Positions 1-13,800 of a stretch of DNA of 64,000 nucleotides are shown piece after piece (the first letter of the stretch is position 1; every line of letters starts with the position of its first letter). This stretch comes from Petrolisthes cinctipes (lineage: Eukaryota; Arthropoda; Malacostraca; Decapoda; Porcellanidae): positions 315,001 through 379,000 of the forward strand of contig JAWQEG010001225.1 of the NCBI GenBank assembly GCA_033782935.1. Reading direction: 5' to 3'. A program made the translations under genes and the position numbers. The notes under the pieces are model-generated. The model searched no databases. It was not told where the DNA came from and worked only from the letters and a program-made list of their open reading frames with translations.

Positions 1-214
1 TTAGCCAGGCACGGCAGGCAGTTTATGTGTAAATAACTAAATATTCTGGGCCACCATCCACTGACCAGTCCTCACACACTGTAGTGCATTCACTGTGTGT
101 CACGTCACGTGTAGCCTGGAACGGCAGGCAGTTCACATGTAAATAACTAAATATTCCAGGCCGCCATCCACTGACCGGTCCTCACACACTGTAGTGCACT
201 CACTGTGTGGCACG

Positions 215-270
215 TCACGTGTAGCCAGGCAACGCAGGCAATTCACGTGTAGCCAGGCAAGGCAGGCAGT
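215..270 (+). repeat. Extra 28-bp unit (two CACGTG-to-CACGTG units in tandem)
   Basis: Two consecutive 28-bp units (215-242 and 243-270) begin with TCACGTGTAGCC. The second runs into a normal monomer start. The 28-bp length equals the distance between the two TCACGTGTA motifs inside each monomer (positions 76 and 104), so the extra unit is what unequal exchange between those motifs would produce. The same arrangement recurs at 11023, near 16347, at 34962, near 48980, near 50740 and near 53265, as a marker of one higher-order repeat. Confidence 0.85.
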
Positions 271-464
271 TCATGTGTAAATAACTAAATATTCCAGGCC
301 GCCATTCGCTGACCGGTCCTCACACACGAAACTGCACTCATTGTGTGGCACGTCACGTGTAGCCAGGCACAGCAGGCAGTTCACGTGTAAATAACTAAAT
401 ATTCCAGGCTGCCATCCACTGACCGGTCCTCACACACTGTACTGCACTCACTGTGCGGCACGTT

Positions 465-3400
465 ACGTGTAGCCAGACACGGCAAGCAGTTCACGTGTAA
501 ATAACTAAATATTCCATGGGGCCATCCACTGACCATTCCTCACACACTGTACTGCACTCACTGTGTGTCACGTCACGTGTAGCCAGGCTCGGCAGGCAGT
601 TCACATGTAAATAGCTAAATATTCCAGGCCGCCATTCTCTGACCATTCCTTGCACACTGTACTGCACTCACTGTGTGGCACGTCACGTGTAGCCAGGCAT
701 GGCAGGCAGTTCACGTGTAAATATCTAAATATTCCAGGCCGCCATCCACTGATCGTTCCTCACATACTGTACTGCACTCACTGTGTGTCACGTCACGTGT
801 AGCCAGGCTCGGCAGGCAGTTCACGTGTAAATAACTATAAATATTCCAGGCCGCCATCCACTGATCGTTCCTCACACACTGTACTGCACTCACTGTGTGT
901 CACGTCACGTGTAGCCAGGCTCGGCAGGCAGTTCATGTGTAAATAACTAAATATTCCAGGCCGCCATCCACTGACCGGTCCTCACACACTGTACTGCACT
1001 CACTGTGTGGCGCCTTACGTGTAGCCAGGCACAGCAGGCAGTTCACGTGTAAATAACTAAATATTCCGGGCCGCCATCCACTGACCGGTCCTCACACACT
1101 GTAGTGCACTCACTGTGTGGCACGTCACGTGTAGCCAGGCACGGCAGGCAGTTCACGTGTAAATAACTAAATATTCCAGGCCGCCATCCACTGACCGTTC
1201 CTAACACACTGTACTGCACTCACTGTGTGTCACGTCATGTGTAGCCAGGCACGGCAGGCAGTTCACGTGTAAATAACTAAATATTCCAGGCCGCCATCCA
1301 CTGATCGGTCATCACACATTGTAGTGCACTCACTGTGTGGCATGTCACGTGTAGCCAGGCACGGCAGGCAGTTCACGTGTAAAAAACTAAATATTCCAGG
1401 CCGCCATCCACCTATCAGACCTCACACACTGTACTGCACTCACTGTGTGTCACGTTACGTGTAACCAGGCACAGCAGGCAGTTCAAGTGTAAATAACTAA
1501 ATATTCCAGGCCCAGGCACGGCAGGCATTTCACGTGTAAATAACTAAATATTCCAGGCCGAGGCACGGCAGCCAGTTCACGTGTAAATGACTAAATATTC
1601 CAGGCCACCATCCACTGACCGGTCCTCACACACTGTACTGCACTCACTGTGTGGCACGTCACGTGTAGCCAGGCACGGCAGGCAGTTCACGTGTAAATAA
1701 CTAAATATTCCAGGCCCAGGCACGGCAGCCAGTTCACGTGTAAATAACTAAATATTCCAGGCCGCCATCTACTGACTGGTCCTCACACACTGTAGTGCAC
1801 TCACTGTGTGTCACGTCACGTGTAGCCAGGCACGGCAGGCAGTTCACGTGTAAATAACTAAATATTCCAGGCCGCCATCTACTAACTGGTCCTCACACAC
1901 TGTACTGCACTCACTATGTGGAACGTCACGTGTAGCCAGGCACAGCAGGCAGTTTACGTGTAAATAACTAAATATTCCAGGGCGCCACCCAATGACCGTT
2001 CCTCACACACTGTACTGCACTCACTGTGTGGCACGTCACATGTAGCCAGGCACGGCAGACAGTTCATGTGTAAACAACTAAATATTCCTGGCTGCCACAT
2101 ACTGACCGGTCCTGACACACTGTACTGCACTCACTATGTGGCACGTCACGTGTAGCCAGGCACAGCAGGCAGTTTACATGTAAATAACTAAATATTCTGT
2201 GCCGCCATCCACTGACCGGTCCTCACAAATTGTAGTTTACTCACTGTGTGTCACGTCACGTGTAGCCAGGCACGGCAGGCAGTTCACGTGTAAATAACTA
2301 AATATTCCAGGCCGCCATCCACTGATCGGTCCTCACACACTGTACTGCACTCACTGTGTGGCACGTCACGTGTAGCCAGGCACAGCAGGCAGTTCATGTG
2401 TAAATAACTAAATATTCCATGCCCAGACACGGCAGCCAGTTCACGTGTAAATAACTAAATATTCCAGGCCTAGGCACGGCAGGCAGTTCACGTGTAAATA
2501 ACTAAATATTCCAGGCCGCCATCCACTGATCGGTCATCACACACTGTACTACACTCACTATGTGGCACGTCACGTGTAGCCAGGCACAGCAGGCAGTTCA
2601 CGTGTAAATAACTAAATATTCCAGGCCGCCATCCACTGACCGGTCCTCACACACTGTACTGCACTCACTGTGTGGCACGTCACGTGTAGCCAGGCACGGC
2701 AGGCAGTTCACGTGTAAATAACTAAATATTCCAGGGTGCCATCCACTGACCATTCCTCACACACTGTACTGCACTCACTGTGTGTCACGTCACGTGTAGC
2801 CAGGCTCGGCAGGCAGTTCACATGTAAATAACTAAATATTCCAGGCCGCCATTCACTGACCGTTCCTTACACACTGTACTGCACTCACTGTGTGGCACGT
2901 CACGTGTAGCCAGGCATGGCAGGCAGTTCACGTGTAAATAACTAAATATTCCAGGCCGCCATCCACTGATCGTTCCTCACACACTGTACTGCACTCACTG
3001 TGTGTCACGTCATGTGTAGCCAGGCTCGGCAGGCAGTTCACGTGTAAATAACTAAATATTCCAGGCCGCCATCCACTGATCGTTCCTCACACACTGTACT
3101 GCACTCACTGTGTGTCACGTCACGTGTAGCCAGGCTCGGCAGGCAGTTCATGTGTAAATAACTAAATATTCCAGGCCGCCATCTACTGACCGGTTCTCAC
3201 ACACTGTACTGCACTCACTATGTGGCACGTCACGTGTAGCCAGGCACAGCAGGCAGTTTACGTGTAAATAACTAAATATTCCAGGCACAGGCACGGCAGC
3301 CAGTTCATGTGTAAATAACTAAATATTCCAGGCCGCCGTCCACTGACCGGTCCTCACACACTGTACTGCACTCACTGTGTGGCGCGTTACGTGTAGCCAG

Positions 3401-6400
3401 GCACAGCAGTCAGTTCACGTGTAAATAACTAAATATTCCGGGCCGCCATCCACTGACCGGTCCTCACACACTGTAGTGCACTCACTGTGTGGCACGTCAC
3501 GTGTAGCCAGGCACGGCAGGCAGTTCACGTGTAAATAAGTAAATATTCCAGGCCGCCATCCACCGATCGGTCCTCACACACTGTACTGCACTCACTGTGT
3601 GGCACGTCACATGTAGCCAGGCACAGCAGGCAGTTCACGTGTAAATAACTAAATATTCCAAGCCCAGGCACGGCAGGCATTTCACGTGTAAATAACTAAA
3701 TATTCCAGGCCCAGGCACGGCAGCCAGTTCACATGTAAAAAACTAAATATTCCAAGCCGCTATTCACTGACCGGTCCTCACACACTGTACTGCACTCACT
3801 GTGTGTCAAGTCACGTGTAGCCAGACACGGCAAGCAGTTCACGTGTAAATAACTAAATATTCCATGGGGCCATCCACTGACCATTCCTCACACACTGTAC
3901 TGCACTCACTGTGTGTCACGTCACGTGTAGCCAGGCTCGGCAGGCAGTTCACATGTAAATAGCTAAATATTCCAGGCCGCCATTCTCTGACCATTCCTTG
4001 CACACTGTACTGCACTCACTGTGTGGCACGTTACGTGTAGCCAGACACGGCAAGCAGTTCACGTGTAAATAACTAAATATTCCATGGGGCCATCCACTGA
4101 CCATTCCTCACACACTGTACTGCACTCACTGTGTGTCACGTCACGTGTAGCCAGGCTCGGCAGGCAGTTCACATGTAAATAGCTAAATATTCCAGGCCGC
4201 CATTCTCTGACCATTCCTTGCACACTGTACTGCACTCACTGTGTGGCACGTCACGTGTAGCCAGGCATGGCAGGCAGTTCACGTGTAAATATCTAAATAT
4301 TCCAGGCCGCCATCCACTGATCGTTCCTCACATACTGTACTGCACTCACTGTGTGTCACGTCACGTGTAGCCAGGCTCGGCAGGCAGTTCACGTGTAAAT
4401 AACTATAAATATTCCAGGCCGCCATCCACTGATCGTTCCTTACACACTGTACTGCACTCACTGTGTGTCACGTCACGTGTAGCCAGGCTCGGCAGGCAGT
4501 TCATGTGTAAATAACTAAATATTCCAGGCCGCCATCCACTGACCGGTCCTCACACACTGTACTGCACTCACTGTGTGGCGCCTTACGTGTAGCCAGGCAC
4601 AGCAGGCAGTTCACGTGTAAATAACTAAATATTCCGGGCCGCCATCCACTGACCGGTCCTCACACACTGTAGTGCACTCACTGTGTGGCACGTCACGTGT
4701 AGCCAGGCACGGCAGGCAGTTCACGTGTAAATAACTAAATATTCCAGGCCGCCATCCACTGACCGTTCCTAACACACTGTACTGCACTCACTGTGTGTCA
4801 CGTCATGTGTAGCCAGGCACGGCAGGCAGTTCACGTGTAAATAACTAAATATTCCAGGCCGCCATCCACTGATCGGTCATCACACATTGTAGTGCAGTCA
4901 CTGTGTGGCATGTCACGTGTAGCCAGGCACGGCAGGCAGTTCACGTGTAAAAAACTAAATATTCCAGGCCGCCATCCACCGATCAGACCTCACACACTGT
5001 ACTGCACTCACTGTGTGTCACGTTACGTGTAACCAGGCACAGCAGGCAGTTCAAGTGTAAATAACTAAATATTCCAGGCCCAGGCACGGCAGGCATTTCA
5101 CGTGTAAATAACTAAATATTCCAGGCCGAGGCACGGCAGCCAGTTCACGTGTAAATGACTAAATATTCCAGGCCACCATCCACTGACCGGTCCTCACACA
5201 CTGTACTGCACTCACTGTGTGGCACGTCACGTGTAGCCAGGCACGGCAGGCAGTTCACGTGTAAATAACTAAATATTCCAGGCCCAGGCACGGCAGCCAG
5301 TTCACGTGTAAATAACTAAATATTCCAGGCCGCCATCTACTGACTGGTCCTCACACACTGTAGTGCACTCACTGTGTGTCACGTCACGTGTAGCCAGGCA
5401 CGGCAGGCAGTTCACGTGTAAATAACTAAATATTCCAGGCCGCCATCTACTAACTGGTCCTCACACACTGTACTGCACTCACTATGTGGAACGTCACGTG
5501 TAGCCAGGCACAGCAGGCAGTTTACGTGTAAATAACTAAATATTCCAGGGCGCCACCCAATGACCGTTCCTCACACACTGTACTGCACTCACTGTGTGGC
5601 ACGTCACATGTAGCCAGGCACGGCAGACAGTTCATGTGTAAACAACTAAATATTCCTAGCTGCCACATACTGACCGGTCCTGACACACTGTACTGCACTC
5701 ACTATGTGGCACGTCACGTGTAGCCAGGCACAGCAGGCAGTTTACATGTAAATAACTAAATATTCCGTGCCGCCATCCACTGACCGGTCCTCACAAACTG
5801 TAGTTTACTCACTGTGTGTCACGTCACGTGTAGCCAGGCACGGCAGGCAGTTCACGTGTAAATAACTAAATATTCCAGGCCGCCATCCACTGATCGGTCC
5901 TCACACACTGTACTGCACTCACTGTGTGGCACGTCACGTGTAGCCAGGCACAGCAGGCAGTTCATGTGTAAATAACTAAATATTCCATGCCCAGACACGG
6001 CAGCCAGTTCACGTGTAAATAACTAAATATTCCAGGCCTAGGCACGGCAGGCAGTTCACGTGTAAATAACTAAATATTCCAGGCCGCCATCCACTGATCG
6101 GTCATCACACACTGTACTACACTCACTATGTGGCACTTTACGTGCAGCCAGGCACAGCAGGCAGTTCACGTGTAAATAACTAAATATTCCAGGCCTCCAT
6201 CCACTGACCGGTCCTCACACACTGTACTGCACTCACTGTGTGGCACGTCACGTGTAGCCAGGCACGGCAGGCCGTTCACGTGTAAATAACTAAATATTCC
6301 AGGGTGCCATCCACTGACCATTCCTCACACACTGTACTGCACTCACTGTGTGTCACGTCACGTGTAGCCAGGCTCGGCAGGCAGTTCACATGTAAATAAC

Positions 6401-6880
6401 TAAATATTCCAGGCCGCCATTCACTGACCGTTCCTTACACACTGTACTGCACTCACTGTGTGGCACGTCACGTGTAGCCAGGCATGGCAGGCAGTTCACG
6501 TGTAAATAACTAAATATTCCAGGCCGCCATCCACTGATCGTTCCTCACACACTGTACTGCACTCACTGTGTGTCACGTCACGTGTAGCCAGGCTCGGCAG
6601 GCAGTTCACGTGTAAATAACTAAATATTCCAGGCCGCCATCCACTGATCGTTCCTCACACACTGTACTGCACTCACTGTGTGTCACGTCACGTGTAGCCA
6701 GGCTCGGCAGGCAGTTCATGTGTAAATAACTAAATATTCCAGGCCGCCATCTACTGACCGGTTCTCACACACTGTACTGCACTCACTATGTGGCACATCA
6801 CGTGTAGCCAGGCACAGCAGGCAGTTTACGTGTAAATAACTAAATATTCCAGGCCCAGGCACGGCAGCCAGTTCACGTGT
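465..6880 (+). repeat. 3,568-bp higher-order tandem duplication
   Basis: Private variants recur at an offset of exactly 3,568 bp: the TATAAATA monomer at 836 and 4404, and the TAGTTTACTC variant at 2233 and 5801. On the left, similarity stops around 430-470, where the flanking monomers differ. On the right, the copies diverge near 3300/6875, where the second copy lacks a few hundred bases. The second copy carries AGTGCAGTCAC at 4891, where the first has AGTGCACTCAC at 1323. Boundaries are approximate because they were read by eye. Confidence 0.8.
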
Positions 6881-9800
6881 AAATAACTAAATATTCCAAG
6901 CCCAGGCACGGCAGGCATTTCACGTGTAAATAACTAAATATTCCAGGCCCAGGCACGGCAGCCAGTTCACATGTAAAAAACTAAATATTCCAAGCCGCTA
7001 TTCACTGACCGGTCCTCACACACTGTACTGCACTCACTGTGTGTCAAGTCACGTGTAGCCAGGCTCGGCAGGCAGTTCACGTGTAAATAACTAAATATTC
7101 CAGGCCGCCATCTACTGACCGGTCCTCACACACTGTACAGCACTCACTATGTGGCACGTCACGTGTAGCCAGGCACAGCAGGCAGTTTATGTGTAAATAA
7201 CTAAATATTCCAGGCCCAGGCACGGCAGCCAGTTCATGTGTAAATAACTAAATATTCCAGGCCGCCATCCACTGACTGGTCCTCACACACTGTACTGCAC
7301 TCACTGTGTGGCGCGTTACGTGTAGCCAGGCACAGCAGGCAGTTCACGTGTAAATAACTAAATATTCCGTGCCGCCATCCACTGACCGGTCCTCACACAC
7401 TGTAGTGCACTCACTGTGTGGCACGTCACGTGTAGCCAGGCACGGCAGGCAGTTCACGTGTAAATAACTATATATTCCAGGCCGCCATCTACTGACCGGT
7501 CCTCACACACTGTACTGCACTCACTATGTGGCACGTCACGTGTAGCCAGGCACAGCAGGCAGTTTACGTGTAAATAACTAAATATTCCGGGCCGCCATCC
7601 ACTGACCGGTCCTCACACACTGTAGTGCACTCACTGTGTGTCACGTCACGTGTAGCCAGGCACAACAGTCAGTTCACGTGTAAATAACTAAATATTCCAG
7701 GCCGCCATCCACTGATCGGTCATCACACATTGTAGTGCAGTCACTGTGTGGCATGTCACGTGTAGCCAGGCACGGCAGGCAGTTCACGTGTAAAAAACTA
7801 AATATTCCAGGCCGCCATCCACCGATCAGACCTCACACACTGTACTGCACTCACTGTGTGTCACGTTACGTGTAACCAGGCACAGCAGGCAGTTCAAGTG
7901 TAAATAACTAAATATTCCAGGCCCAGGCACGGCAGGCATTTCACGTGTAAATAACTAAATATTCCAGGCCGAGGCACGGCAGCCAGTTCACGTGTAAATG
8001 ACTAAATATTCCAGGCCACCATCTACTGACCGGTCCTCACACACTGTACTGCACTCACTGTGTGGCACGTCACGTGTAGCCAGGCACGGCAGGCAGTTCA
8101 CGTGTAAATAACTAAATATTCCAGGCCCAGGCACGGCAGCCAGTTCACGTGTAAATAACTAAATATTCCAGGCCGCCATCTACTGACTGGTCCTCACACA
8201 CTGTAGTGCACTCACTGTGTGTCACGTCACGTGTAGCCAGGCACGGCAGGCAGTTCACGTGTAAATAACTAAATATTCCAGGCCGCCATCTACTAACTGG
8301 TCCTCACACACTGTACTGCACTCACTATGTGGAACGTCACGTGTAGCCAGGCACAGCAGGCAGTTTACGTGTAAATAACTAAATATTCCAGGGCGCCACC
8401 CAATGACCGTTCCTCACACACTGTACTGCACTCACTGTGTGGCACGTCACATGTAGCCAGGCACGGCAGACAGTTCATGTGTAAACAACTAAATATTCCT
8501 AGCTGCCACATACTGACCGGTCCTGACACACTGTACTGCACTCACTATGTGGCACGTCACGTGTAGCCAGGCACAGCAGGCAGTTTACATGTAAATAACT
8601 AAATATTCCGTGCCGCCATCCACTGACCGGTCCTCACAAACTGTAGTTTACTCACTGTGTGTCACGTCACGTGTAGCCTGGCACGGCAGGCAGTTCACGT
8701 GTAAATAACTAAATATTCCAGGCCGCCATCCACTGATCGGTCCTCACACACTGTACTGCACTCACTGTGTGGCACGTCACGTGTAGCCAGGCACAGCAGG
8801 CAGTTCATGTGTAAATAACAAAATATTCCATGCCCAGACACGGCAGCCAGTTCACGTGTAAATAACTAAATATTCCAGGCCTAGGCACGGCAGGCAGTTC
8901 ACGTGTAAATAACTAAATATTCCAGGCCGCCATCCACTGATCGGTCATCACACACTGTACTACACTCACTATGTGGCACGTCACGTGCAGCCAGGCACAG
9001 CAGGCAGTTCACGTATAAATAACTAAATATTCCAGGCCTCCATCCACTGACCGGTCCTCACACACTGTACTGCACTCACTGTGTGGCACGTCACGTGTAG
9101 CCAGGCACGGCAGGCCGTTCACGTGTAAATAACTAAATATTCCAGGGTGCCATCCACTGACCATTCCTCACACACTGTACTGCACTCACTGTGTGTCACG
9201 TCACGTGTAGCCAGGCTCGGCAGGCAGTTCATGTGTAAATAACTAAATATTCCAGGCCGCCATCTACTGACCGGTTCTCACACACTGTACTGCACTCACT
9301 ATGTGGCACATCACGTGTAGCCAGGCACAGCAGGCAGTTTACGTGTAAATAACTAAATATTCCAGGCCCAGGCACGGCAGCCAGTTCATGTGTAAATAAC
9401 TAAATATTCCAGGCCGCCGTCCACTGACCGGTCCTCACACACTGTACTGCACTCACTGTGTGGCGCGTTACGTGTAGCCAGGCACAGCAGTCAGTTCACG
9501 TGTAAATAACTAAATATTCCGGGCCGCCATCCACTGACCGGTCCTCACACACTGTAGTGCACTCACTGTGTGGCACGTCACGTGTAGCCAGGCACGGCAG
9601 GCAGTTCACGTGTAAATAACTAAATATACCAGGCCGCCATCCACCGATCGGTCCTCACACACTGTACTGCACTCACTGTGTGGCACGTCACATGTAGCCA
9701 GGCACAGCAGGCAGTTCACGTGTAAATAACTAAATATTCCAAGCCCAGGCACGGCAGGCATTTCACGTGTAAATAACTAAATATTCCAGGCCCAGGCACG

Positions 9801-10410
9801 GCAGCCAGTTCACATGTAAAAAACTAAATATTCCAAGCCGCTATTCACTGACCGGTCCTCACACACTGTACTGCACTCACTGTGTGTCAAGTCACGTGTA
9901 GCCAGGCTCGGCAGGCAGTTCACGTGTAAATAACTAAATATTCCAGGCCGCCATCTACTGACCGGTCCTCACACACTGTACAGCACTCACTATGTGGCAC
10001 GTCACGTGTAGCCAGGCACAGCAGGCAGTTTATGTGTAAATAACTAAATATTCCAGGCCCAGGCACGGCAGCCAGTTCATGTGTAAATAACTAAATATTC
10101 CAGGCCGCCATCCACTGACTGGTCCTCACACACTGTACTGCACTCACTGTGTGGCGCGTTACGTGTAGCCAGGCACAGCAGGCAGTTCACGTGTAAATAA
10201 CTAAATATTCCAGGCCGCCATCTACTGACCGGTCCTCACACACTGTACTGCACTCACTATGTGGCACGTCACGTGTAGCCAGGCACAGCAGGCAGTTTAC
10301 GTGTAAATAACTAAATATTCCGGGCCGCCATCCACTGACCGGTCCTCACACACTGTAGTGCACTCACTGTGTGTCACGTCACGTGTAGCCAGGCACAACA
10401 GTCAGTTCAC
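4836..10410 (+). repeat. 2,843-bp higher-order tandem duplication
   Basis: The right copy repeats the left at about 2,842-2,843 bp offset: AGTGCAGTCAC at 4891 and 7734, TAGTTTACTC at 5801 and 8643, and TGTCAAGTCACG near 7043 and 9886. After about 7360 the offset falls to 2,733 (CACAACAGTC at 7661 and 10394), so the right copy has lost exactly one 110-bp monomer. The left copy shares the 4891 variant, which arose after the 3,568-bp duplication, so this event is younger. Confidence 0.8.
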
Positions 10411-10806
10411 GTGTAAATAACTAAATATTCCAGGCCGCCATCCACCGATCGGTCCTCACACACTGTACTGCACTCACTGTGTGGCACGTCACGTGTAGCC
10501 AGGCACAGCAGGCAGTTCACGTGTAAATAACTAAATATTCCAAGCCCAGGCACGGCAGGCATTTCACGTGTAAATAACTAAATATTCCAGGCCCAGGCAC
10601 GGCAGCCAGTTCACATGTAAAAAACTAAATAATCCAGGCCGCCATTCACTGACCGGTCCTCACACACTGTACTGCACTCACTGTTTGGCACGTCACGTGT
10701 AGTCAGGCACCGCAGGCAGTTCACGTGTAAATAACTAAATATTCCAGGGTGCCATCCACTGATCGGTCATCACACACTGTACTGCACTCACTATGTGGCT
10801 CGTCAC

Positions 10807-13800
10807 GTTTAGCCAGGCACGGCAGGCAGTTTATGTGTAAATAACTAAATATTCTGGGCCACCATCCACTGACCAGTCCTCACACACTGTAGTGCATTCA
10901 CTGTGTGTCACGTCACGTGTAGCCTGGAACGGCAGGCAGTTCACATGTAAATAACTAAATATTCCAGGCCGCCATCCACTGACCGGTCCTCACACACTGT
11001 AGTGCACTCACTGTGTGGCACGTCACGTGTAGCCAGGCAACGCAGGCAATTCACGTGTAGCCAGGCAAGGCAGGCAGTTCATGTTTAAATAACTAAATAT
11101 TCCAGGCCGCCATTCGCTGACCGGTCCTCACACACGAAACTGCACTCATTGTGTGGCACGTCACGTGTAGCCAGGCACAGCAGGCAGTTCACGTGTAAAT
11201 AACTAAATATTTCAGGCCCAGGCACATCAGCCAGTTCACGTGTAAATAACTAAATATTCCAGGCCACCATTCACTAACCGGTCCTCACACACTGTACTGC
11301 ACTCACTGTGTGGCACGTCATGTGTAGCCAGGCAAGGCAGACAGTTCATGTGTAAATAACTAAATATTCCAGGCCACCATTCACTGACCGGTCCTCACAC
11401 ACTGTACTGCACTAACTGTGTGGCATGTTGCGTGTAGCCAGGCACGGCAGACAGTTCATGTGTATACAACTAAATATTCCAGGCTGCCACATACTGACCG
11501 GTCCTCACACACTGTACTGCAGTCACTATGTGGCACGTCACGTGTAGCCAGGCACAGCAGGCAGTTCACGTGTAAATAACTAAATATTCCAGGCCGCCAT
11601 CCATTGATCGGTCCTCACACACTGTACTGCACTCACTGTGTGGCACGTCACGTGTAGCCAGGCACAGCAGGCAGTTCACGTGTAAATAACTAAATATTCC
11701 ATGCCCAAGCACGGCAACCAGTTCACGTGTAAATAACTAAATATTCCAGGCCTAGGCACGGCAGGCAGTTCACGTGTAAATAACTAAATATTCCAGGCCG
11801 CCATCCACTGATCGGTCATCACACACTGTACTGCACTCACTATGTGGCACGTCACGTGTAGCCAGGCACAGCAGGCAGTTCACGTGTAAATAACTAAATA
11901 TTCCAGGCCGCCATCCACTGACCGGTCCTCACACACTGTACTGCACTCACTGTGTGGCACGTCACGTGTAGCCAGGCACGGCAGGCAGTTCACATGTAAA
12001 TAACTAAATATTCCAGGCCGCCATTCACTGACCGTTCCTTACACACTGTACTGAACTCACTGTGTGGCACGTCACGTGTAGCCAGGCATGGCAGGCAATT
12101 CACGTGTAAATAACTAAATATTCCAGGCCGCCATCCACTGATCGTTCCTCACACACTGTACTGCACTCACTGTGTGTCACGTCACGTGTAGCCAGGCTCG
12201 GCAGGCAGTTCACGTGTAAATAACTATAAATATTCCAGGCCGCCATCCACTGATCGTTCCTCACACACTGTACTGCACTCACTGTGTGTCACGTCACGTG
12301 TAGCCAGGCTCGGCAGGCAGTTCATGTGTAAATAACTAAATATTCCAGGCCGCCATCTACTGACCGTTCCTCACACACTGTACTGCACTCACTATGTGGC
12401 ACGTCACGTGTAGCCAGGCACAGCAGGTAGTTTACGTGTAAATAACTAAATATTCCAGGCCCAGGCACGGCAGCCAGTTCATGTGTAAATAACTAAATAT
12501 TCCAGACCGCCATCCACTGACCGGTCCTCACACACTGTACTGCACTCACTGTGTGGCGCGTTACGGGTAGCCAGGCACAGCAGGCAGTTCACGTGTAAAT
12601 AACTAAATATTCCGGGCCGCCATCCACTGACCGGTCCTCACACACTGTAGTGCACTCACTGTGTGGCACGTCACGTGTAGCCAGGCACGGCAAGCAGTTC
12701 ACATGAAAATAACTAAATATTTCAGGCCGCCATCCACTGACCGTTCCTCACACACTGTACTGCACTCACTGTGTGTCACGTCACGTGTAGCCAGGCTCAG
12801 CAGGCAGTTCACGTGTAAATAACTAAATATTCCAGGCCGCCATCTACTGACCGGTCCTCACACACTGTACTGCACTCACTATGTGGCACGTCACGTGTAG
12901 CCAGGCACAGCAGGCAGTTTACGTGTAAATAACTAAATATTCCAGGCCTAGGCACGGCAGCCAGTTCATGTGTAAATAACTAAATATTCCGGGCCGCCAT
13001 CCACTGACCGGTCCTCACACACTGTAGTGCACTCACTGTGTGGCACGTCACGTGTAGCCAGGCACGGCAGGCAGTTCACGTGTAAATAACTATATATTCC
13101 AGGCCGCCATCTACTGACCGGTCCTCACACACTGTACTGCACTCACAATGTGGCACGTCACGTGTAGCCAGGCACAGCAGGCAGTTTACGTGTAAATAAC
13201 TAAATATTCCGGGCCGCCATCCACTGACCGGTCCTCACACACTGTAGTGCACTCACTGTGTGTCACGTCACGTGTAGCCAGGCACAACAGGCAGTTCACG
13301 TGTAAATAACTAAATATTCAAGGCTGCCATCCACCGATCGGTCCTCACACACTGTACTGCACTCACTGTGTGGCACGTCACGTGTAGCCAGGCACAGCAG
13401 GCAGTTCACGTGTAAATAACTAAATATTCCAAGCCCAGGCACGGCAGGCATTTCACGTGTAAATAACTAAAAATTCCAGGCCCAGGCACGGCAGCCAGTT
13501 CACATGTAAAAAACTAAATAATCCAGGCCGCCATTCACTGACCGGTCCTCACACAGTGTACTGCACTCACTGTTTGGCACAACACGTGTAGTCAGGCACC
13601 GCAGGCAGTTCACGTGTAAATAACTAAATATTCCAGGGCGCCATCCACTGATCGGTCATCACACACTGTACTGCACTCACTATGTGGCTCGTCACGTTTA
13701 GCCAGGCACGGCAGGCAGTTTATGTGTAAATAACTAAATATTCTGGGCCACCATCCACTGACCAGTCCTCACACACTGTACTGCACTCACTGTGTGGCAC

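Noticed and set aside
711..893. Recurring 60-codon minus-strand open frame, also at 4279, 12100, 17314, 19971, 31689, 42850 and 45554
   Set aside because: It is the translated satellite read across a 112-bp variant monomer, and most copies lack an ATG at the called start. Its recurrence follows the repeat, not selection for protein.
1133..1242. CENP-B box in the monomer
   Set aside because: I looked for the TTCG...CGGG pattern on both strands and did not find a convincing match.
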